Below, piece after piece: positions 56,128 through 64,000 of a stretch of DNA of 64,000 nt. Numbering within the stretch: the first letter of the stretch is position 1; each line of letters starts with the position of its first letter. The notes under the pieces are model-generated. The model saw only the letters and a program-made list of their open reading frames with translations, was not told the DNA's origin and made no database searches. Both the position numbers and the translations under genes were made by a program. This stretch comes from Sclerotinia nivalis (Eukaryota > Ascomycota > Leotiomycetes > Helotiales > Sclerotiniaceae). The DNA lies in assembly GCA_029531795.1 (NCBI GenBank), contig JAPEIS010000003.1, positions 1,364,001-1,428,000 of the forward strand, given 5' to 3'.

Positions 56128-57596
56128 ATGAACTTTCATACTCCAGAACAATCTTACACACAAAACACCAATCCAAGGGATACATATCCCATCATGGCTG
56201 TGGCACAGAGACCCCATGCATTCTCTGGCTCGGATTGGCATGGTCTTGAACCTTTAGAGATGAGGTCAAAACCACGCTTGTCAAATGTTCAGGAATCACT
56301 TCCTTCCATTCGAACAGTAAGTGACATCAAAAAGTTTTTTGGGACAGAACTGACCTCCGACCAGATGTTTTCTGGTTTTGAAAGTCAGGAAAGACCCATT
56401 GAAGCCGAGTACAAACACAATACTGCATCGTTTTCTCCCGTCATAGCAGAAAGAACATACAACACTTCTCCTGAATCAAACAAGAGAAGGAGATTATCCA
56501 ATGATTATTACGACGACGAGACCCAGCAGCAGCGAGAAAGATATCAGTCAGTTAGCAGCAGTCGAAGCCCAATGACAGCGACCTACGGCTATGATAGTGC
56601 AGCTGCATCGCCGATTTGTTCTACTGCTCGTCGGGAAAGCCTCCGCTCAGTTCCAGACTCTAGGACCTACTCTAACCACGAGAGCCCTTACATTTCAAGG
56701 CCCGCACGAGAGCAATCTATCCTATCAATCCCAGAACGCAGAGCCCCATATCAAGACCACCACACTTCTAGACCACCGTTCCATTCTCCAATCTCAGAAC
56801 CATCAAGTACCATATACCGTCAAAATCTTCCCAGCCTTGCTACACCCGATCGATCTTATGATAGATCTTACTCCCAGACCCCAGCAGGTCGTTCTCACGG
56901 CGATTATCCTCCTAGAAACGATTACCCAAGAAGCGAGTATGCATTGGAAGCTTCCCGACCATACCACCAGCACAACTATGCCCCCGCTCATGATACATCA
57001 TACGCCCCTTCACAATCTGATTATGGCTACCAGCAGCCCAGAAACCAAGCTTACCCTGGGCCTCCATCTTGCCAACTCAATCAAGGACAAACCCCTTTCA
57101 CCGACGGACACCATTCAGGAAACTACGGTTCAGCTCCTTACCAAACACAAGATATTGACTCCAAACCCCGAAAGCGACGAGGGAATCTCCCCAAACCCAC
57201 TACAGATATCTTGACAGCCTGGTTCATCAACCACCTAGAACATCCATATCCAAATGAGGAAGAAAAACAATTATTAATGAGACAAACGGGATTACAATTG
57301 AGTAAGTAGCTACCCAAAATAAACTTCATTTTTGTAAATTACTAATAAATTTCACAGACCAAATATCCAACTGGTTCATCAACGCACGTCGACGCAAATT
57401 ACCTGCACTTCAAAACAGTGCTCGTGCAGAGAACGCTGCCAGGTCCCACCACAACCGAATGCACTCGTCCGATGGTGGACAGAGTCCCATGAGTCTCTGC
57501 AACAGCGACACAGGATTAAGCCCTAGAGACGCATCTACATTCAACGAAGGGTGGTCTTCACGGCAAGAGGAGAGACACAACCAGCATCATTATTAA
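56128..57596 (+). CDS. TALE/KN-type homeobox transcription factor
   Basis: Exons 56128-57301 and 57358-57596 give 470 residues. The N-terminal 345 residues are Ser/Pro/Tyr/Gln-rich and disordered, with LPSIRTVSDIKKFFG (about 58-72) and a basic patch NKRRRLS (about 118-124) that may be a nuclear signal. The homeodomain starts at RKRRGNLPKP (347-356). Helix 1 is followed by HPYPNEEE (371-378), the three-residue extension of the TALE class, and helix 3 reads QISNWFINARRRKLP (393-407), with Ile in the TALE-specific position and WFIN intact. The intron splits the Asn codon just before helix 3. The closest yeast analogues are Cup9 and Tos8, repressors. A long gene-free region lies upstream, as for many developmental regulators. 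Confidence 0.9.
57302..57357 (+). other. Homeobox gene intron
   Basis: This 56-bp intron has donor GTAAGT, branch-like TACTAAT and acceptor TTCACAG, phase 1. Without it the protein would stop before helix 3. Confidence 0.9.
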
Positions 57597-60500
57597 TTTT
57601 TCTTCGGGCATTCAAGGCGTACACAGAGACATGACTTAAGGCCAAGACCTGGCAATGGGAGGCTAAAGTTCACGCAAATTTCTTTTTTTATCTTTTCATT
57701 AATATTAAAATAATTCTGGGATTTGTTGGATTGGACTGGGGATTTTGGGTTTTTGCAAACAGAAGGTTGCAACAGAACTTGGCATTATCAGGATATGACA
57801 TGGGAACTTTTCGATTTGGGCCGGGCAGCGATAGATACCAAATTTGCGTTCTTTATTGAAACCAAATTAGCATGCGCACAGTGGAGTCAATTTCATAACA
57901 CAGACTTTTCGATATCTGTTGTAAATTAGTTAGGTTTTTTTAGGTTGAGTTATGAATAACATACCACAACTATTGAATGTACTGTAAAGGATACACTCGA
58001 TACATTACAGACCCAACCCCAGAAACCGCCTTGATGATGAATCCTCGTGCCGTGCGTCCACTTTCTAATCATACATACATATCCACACCATGCGCTTTTA
58101 CTTGCTCGCTCAATCTTTCCCTTTTCCACTTTTCTTTGATAATCTGTTTGGACTCAATTTTATATATATATCCATCATACCATATTTCGTACTGGGCGCA
58201 TTCATCTTCATCCGTGTCATCCACGCTCCCGCCTTCAAAGCCGATCACTATGTCGCCAGGACCCATAACTTTGCATTCCGCGGAGGACCTGCATATTTAC
58301 CGGTATGCACCTCCCAGAGCGTCGACATCCATTTCATCGTCCTAGCTCCTCGGGATCTTCGCTGTTACTCGGTGGGCGTTAGGATTTAGTAGTACCTGTG
58401 CGGTTAGTGTTGGTATCTTTCTTCACATTTAAGAACTCAAATCTCAAACATTCATCATGGAAAGAAGGACCACTAAACATGTAGCTACATAATACGTCAT
58501 CAAGTCGGTCAGTCATGCATACTTTCAAATCAAATTTTATCAAAGCCTCACATGCAAGCCTCTGTACTCCATGGTATGCCTTGAATAGCCTCAACTTAGG
58601 CAGGTCGACGAATTGGAATATCAACAGAGCTGCAGTTTACTCACGGCATATGTCAACAATTATGCCTCACTAGTGAAGAAAATTAACATGTAAAGGGCAA
58701 GAAATTTTCCGACTTTCAGACCAGAACATGATTCTAAATGTCATGTCATGTTTCTACAAAACCGTTCCTGCATAAGAATGACATCTAGCAGCGCTTTGTT
58801 ATAATTTGAAGAAACCGAGGTTGGCCATTTAGACTGGGTTATTATACATCGACCTAAAAATTTAGTCCGATTCATTTCGCAAGGCCAAAGAGAAAAAACG
58901 TGTTAACAAAGCCATTTTCATCATCCGTTATAACGATCGAGAAAAATGTAAGATCATGCCGCTAAAAGCACTTGACAGGCACCACCATTATTTGTCACGG
59001 AGTAACTATCCAGTTACAGTCTTCAGACTTGCAGTACCTGAAAGCCACAGGGCATAATTTTCTTAGCACGAAATGGCGTGCGGTTGTCTTGCACAATTCC
59101 ACAATATTATCCACCAAACTATAATTGCGTATTTTGAGTTTCTGCTAGAGATCGTAGAATCATCTAGGTGCAGAATTCCGCAGTCAGAACAAAGCCTATA
59201 TGTGATTCATGAGGCTAGATCATAATTGAGTTCCAGGCAGGCTTAGGGAAACAACAAAGCCGAGCAACAAGCCCTCGGCATTGGGAATCAGAATGGCAGG
59301 CAAGTTGTCATTTGTAACTTTATTTAACTGCCGGTGTGTCGATCAATTTTTGATGGGAGATATAATTTAGGCCGCGTGGGATCAGGAGGTGTGTGGTGGA
59401 TTTCTTTAGAGCAATTAAATTGTCAAAAATTGTCAAAGTGATCGGAAACTCGGCATTATGTGTTAGGAGATCCTGGGGTCAGCACGACATCGTGGTGAGT
59501 GGATTCTTGGAAGTAATGAGACTCGCTCGGTCCTGACTCCTGAGGTCGTGTTGAAGAAAACAAACTTTAGCGGTTGGAGAATGTTATGTTTGGTGATATT
59601 GTGAGGTGATCGAGGAAATGCTGGGATCATATTTAAGTGGGAAAATGTTAAGCTAGCTGGTGGGAATTTAATAATTATGGAAAGGACGATACCCAGAAGC
59701 ATGGCAAATTTGTTTTCCGCTGAACGTTTGCGGTCAACTCCAACTCGTTTCTTTTTGTTGTCGGGCATTTGTGGCCAAGAAACGTTTAGCATTTTGGTCC
59801 AGCATGTCAAGATGCCCTCACATGCCATGTCAATGTGTCAAAACCATGACGTTCTGAGTTTTTTTTGACACAATGGGGGAAAACATCCGGTTGATCTCTA
59901 CTCCGGTGACAGCCGCCACTAATACATGTATTCCATGGGCAGTCACTTGACATTTACTCCATGTACTTTTCCGCTTCTGTCTCGTTCACTTAACAAGGTT
60001 ATATTGGAGATCCGGAGCCTAATATTGTCGGGACTTAATGTAGATCAATCTACTATGCATTGATTTGGGCATCCGAGATTCGCTATTTCAAAGCCAGCAT
60101 GACCATGGCACTCGGTGGTGAGCTTGATATTGACTTTGGCCAAAAGGCTTCCTTCTTCCTAGCGGATAATCAGCCCCGACAAATGCCAGGAATCCAGACC
60201 GCTCAACGCCATTGATAGCAACGATTCTCGACTGAATCATCCATGGTCATTAAAGGGTGGTACTGCGACGCTGGCAGATAATCCCGGTGCCTGCCACTGC
60301 CTGTTATCAGCCAACACTATCTGTTTATCATAGTAGCTGGAGATATATTGAGCTTCGCCTTTTCTGTAAAGTTCCTAGCAAATCAATGTGCAGTAGACGG
60401 GCATGCATGCACGCTATTGGCACAAAACCGAATTATCTAACACAAAAATTCAGAGCCAAGGTATTGGGAATTCGGCTGAAGCATTGGTTGATTAAGCATA

Positions 60501-63500
60501 TATTCCTTAGTTGTTGTTTGTCCAATGAATACAATTCAAACGGGGATCAATATGAAGAGAAAAAGAAAGAAAGGAGGAAAGAATTGTTTTGGCAGAGAAT
60601 GAAATAAGCTTTACCACAAATAGCATATCCCCTGCGCGCATCGATCTTATCAAAAAGTCAAATCAATCCCCGTCAATCAGTAAAAAGTGGAAAATATTTC
60701 AAAGACCCACTGAAGCGATCAAGGGTCTCCCATCAAATAACGCCCCGTCTCGTCTCGAATTTCTCTTGTTCAGTGGGCACCACACGGACACGCAAGTGCC
60801 TTTGTCCGCATAGGATGCAACTCGTACGTTTTCGTGGAAGTAAAAACCTGATTTGGATGTATGCGAAATCTTCGTTTTGGACATTGGCTGCTACCATGCG
60901 GGTCGTACAGGATGAATATACGACGCGAAGCCCTGTGCCGCTGTCTCGGATCATCTTTTCATATTTTGATGATCATGCTGGTAATTCAAGCATCGACAAA
61001 CGTGATGAAGATCTTCCTTAGATGATAATAGGTGATCCCTTACCGAGTAGAAGGTCCGGGTGTATTGCTCCACCTGCTGGAGGCGGCTGAGGTTGGCAAT
61101 GGAATCGGTGGGTAATACTAATATGGACATACCGGCGGATGCCGACACTGAAAAGGAATTTGCTTTGCACAATTGAGTGTGAAGCTTTCGCTGCTGAACT
61201 TTGATTGGCTGGGGTGTAAATGACGGATATAGCCTTATGCTGAGTTAACAGGACGGCTTTGTCTGTATGCAATTAAAAAATGCCATTTTTATCGAGGACG
61301 GGATGAAATGACAAAAGCGATAGTTTTGGTTCTCCCATTTTGTATCGTGGGCGATCGGAGGAGCAAAGAAGCTCTCTACTTGTTTCTTCGCAAGACTCAC
61401 TGTCTCGTGCCAATGATAAAGTAACAAATGGTGGTCCCCTAATTGTGTAATGTTCCCATCCGAACGAACTGATAAAGAGCATGAAGATATATATTACTCC
61501 CTTCGTAACATGGGGTAGAAAGATCTCAAGTGAGGACTTTAAGGCCCACGCAACGGCTCGGGTTGACATTGAGATCACGACGTGTGGCAGTGCACATCTT
61601 CGTGAGCCGCAGCAATACAATTTGTTTGAAGGTGGTAATTGACGCTATCAAGCTGTATGAAACCATTTATTCCAGGAGTATAGAATAAAAATACCAGGTG
61701 CAAGAGCTGGCATTAGTGAGGGATGCTGTACTTTGTTTGAAACCGGCGGTATAGAAAGGCTGGGAAGGGAAAACCAAGTTCAGCCGTTAGAAATGGGACA
61801 GAGGTGAAAAGTAACCATGGGGCGTTTACTTTCTTCGAAACCAGCTCTGGCTATACAAATTCACGAGCATGGAGATATTGGATGAGGGTTCATCCTACCG
61901 AGACAAGCGTCGAATTTGTTCATGCCGTCTGCAAGGTTGGTGTGTTGCCAATTAACGTTTTCATACATGGAATGAATTTCTTCCTGCCACGGTCAAATTC
62001 CGCATGCATGGTTATGGTGTTTGAATGATCTGATGCTGTGTTTCTATGTTGTTATGTTGTTATGTTGTTGAGAGGGGGGATGCCAAAGTGATAGGAAAGA
62101 ACGTGTAACATTGATATGACATATAACAACACAGAAAAAGAAGGAACCGAATCATCATTGGAACACAAGTAAAAACAATAACTAGTATCTCATATGCAAT
62201 TTTTTCGACCAATTTAATCTGATCTAATCTAATCTAGCATGTCGTGCAAAGTTGGGGCAACGACATTCTTGACCTCCAAAATTTCTCTAGATATTTGAAC
62301 ATCAAAATTCAATTCTGAATCAACAACGAAACAATTAATCCGTCATTGGATATTTAGATTTCATTCTTCATGTGATATCTTATTTTGCTTACAGCCTTTC
62401 TGGTTATTGAAAATTGAAAGGTGTGAAGCCTTCTGTGATGTTGTTATATGATATTCAAAATGGGGTTTCCAGAGGAGTGCGACATGCAACAAAACTCCCA
62501 TCAATGAATCCATTCCGAAATTTCAATTTTCGAGTTCAAAACCCACGATTCTCAGTTCAAAATTATGTTACAAATCAACCATCAAGAATGACTTGTTATA
62601 TTCCTGATAAGTCGATACTTCAACGTCTTTCCTCTTTACATCTAGAATTTCAAGGAAGTGTATATCTTTGAAATGATATGATATAGCCTCCAAAACAAGG
62701 TCTCTGCGAAGCACTGAAAAAGTGCCATGTGCAACAAATTCTTGTCCAAGATCTCGAAATCAAATCTGAGGTATCAAAACCAAAATTCTCAAATGAGAAT
62801 TTCATAGTAAATCAACAACACATTATTTGCATTTAAATCTTTCATCATAATCTAGTTTTCCTTCTCTCATATTCATATCCCAGTTTTCGAACCATTCCAC
62901 ACAGTTTCGAGACACATTATTCCCATCCCAAGACTCGGTCTGTGAAGTCTGATACAGAAATTCTGATATGCAACAAAACAATCTATAAAGTATAAACCTC
63001 ACTACCAAAAAACCTCCCTCCATACTCCATACTCACCTCGGCATTCACTCAACCCTCTCCATTATTATAACTCTCATCGCCTTCATTTCTAATCGAAATC
63101 TTTTGTTGCACATCTGATCGATTGGATTATCGCAAAGCTATAACAATCCAATACAATTATTTCTTCTCCATCCACCCCAGATCTTTTGAATGCCTTCCAT
63201 TATCATGGATTCACTCAATCCGCGGCTTTCTATCTATTTTGATTCATCCGCGGAAGGTTAGGACTGTTTGAGTAAATATCGTTTTGGTGTTTTGAAAGGC
63301 AGTTGCATGTAGGACTTATTATCTTCATCTCGGAATTTGGCCTGACTAAACTTTCTCCCAATCCTTCCCCATTCTTATTCATTATCTCTACCCATCTTAG
63401 TTTGTCCATATTATATCGATTTTTCTGTACCAGCAATTTGTTCTACCAAAGCCAATCAACCTAAGTTATCCAAATTGCTCGTTTCTCATGCAAACTAGCC

Positions 63501-64000
63501 TCTGATAGACAACCGCATCTAGTCCCCCTTCTTCAAAATACTAGGTACCTCCCACTCGACTCAATTAACAAGCCTCAATCTCCCAAACTCCACACAGCTA
63601 AACCACAGCAGTCCAATCGCTACCTCATCTCCCTTCCCCTCCCCCTCTTTTCAATATATCACAGTACTACTTTCCTGCCGGATTACACTCCTCTTCTTTC
63701 TCCCATGTTTCCCAGCTACCCTTTCTCAAAATCTCAATGGTCATACAACCCAATCTCTAAAGCTATCAGAAGCCAGCAGTCCCTTCATCAATTATTGTTT
63801 CCTCAAAGCGGACTTCTTTCACTCATCAGACTCTTGATACACTCTCGGAAAGCATGGCTCAAAGGATTTCTTTCGTTTTATCTCATTTTTACTATCTCTT
63901 CTAGCTTGGAAGGCCATCTTATTGTGCGGGACTCAATCCCAAACTTTCCAATAACAACCACAAAATAAACTATTGAAGGTTTATTCGGCGCATTTAAGTC
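57597..64000. other. Gene-poor stretch, 6.4 kb, to the window end
   Basis: No gene is supported. Frames of 60-122 codons occur on both strands but overlap each other and lack domains. A small hairpin with arms GTAACT and AGTTAC follows TGTCACGGA at 58995. ATGTTGTT repeats lie near 62045-62070. From about 63480 the plus strand is C/T-rich, like a promoter or 5' leader, and an 87-codon frame (63705-63968) begins there. A gene may start just past the window, but this frame itself shows no recognisable protein. Confidence 0.5.

Noticed and set aside
56591..57214. 207-codon frame overlapping the homeobox gene
   Set aside because: It is a second frame over the Ser/Pro/Tyr-rich part of the homeobox exon, without its own motif.
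58995..59020. Another TGTCACGG start, followed by a small hairpin, like the three islands
   Set aside because: No matching CCGTGACA end was seen downstream and the flanks show no duplication; an 8-base match is expected by chance.
59463..61620. Overlapping frames of 60-121 codons on both strands
   Set aside because: They overlap each other in several frames and have no recognisable domain, signal or splice-linked partner.

Overview
The window looks like nuclear DNA of a filamentous ascomycete (Pezizomycotina). Genes have short introns of 46-188 bp with GT-AG ends and CTAAT-like branch sites. One end is AT-rich DNA full of retrotransposons broken by C-to-T and G-to-A changes, the mark of repeat-induced point mutation (RIP). 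A plant-type GH18 chitinase with a fungal CBM1, a GT69/CAP59 mannosyltransferase, a kinesin-14 and a KN-type homeobox gene all fit. A leotiomycete such as the Botrytis/Sclerotinia group is a reasonable guess, but the sequence alone does not fix the genus.

Layout. Bases 1-13.69 kb are an AT-rich block of nested, dead elements: a Tad1-like LINE (+), a Ty3/Gypsy element (+) and a Ty1/Copia fragment (-). Three short GC-richer islands sit in it, each bounded by TRTCACG...CGTGAYA. One has a perfect 5-bp target-site duplication and cuts the LINE ORF1, so it looks like a solo LTR; one looks like the 3' LTR of the Gypsy element; the third is a 104-bp element with long terminal inverted repeats. At 13.69 kb base composition returns abruptly to normal.

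Genes: GH18-CBM1 chitinase (15618-14297, -); a divergent PhzF-like protein (19052-20549, +); an intron-containing tRNA-Gly(UCC)-like gene (22792-22697, -); a CAP59/CMT1-type glycosyltransferase (26244-24457, -); a 1081-residue protein with an N-terminal AMPK1-type glycogen-binding domain, long acidic middle and C-terminal membrane segment (31822-28272, -); an Iwr1 homologue (33967-35550, +); an LPA-acyltransferase-like protein of the Loa1/Vps66 type (40238-39144, -); a kinesin-14 (40965-44093, +) that needs a GC-AG intron; and a TALE/KN homeobox factor (56128-57596, +).

Between them lie gene-poor stretches with many short-unit minisatellites, one of them 12 kb long (44.1-56.1 kb) upstream of the homeobox gene. 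That desert holds a 5'-truncated copy of the LINE 3' end. The last 6.4 kb shows no gene I can support.

The genes are mostly housekeeping or cell-surface functions (cell-wall turnover, mannosylation, lipid remodelling, Pol II import, spindle motor) and form no visible cluster. The most interesting items are the nested islands, the membrane-anchored glycogen-binding-domain protein, the PhzF-like protein without a recognisable catalytic site, and the LINE-tail copy with a 15-bp flanking repeat. I found no CRISPR array, no biosynthetic gene cluster and no clearly new multi-gene system.
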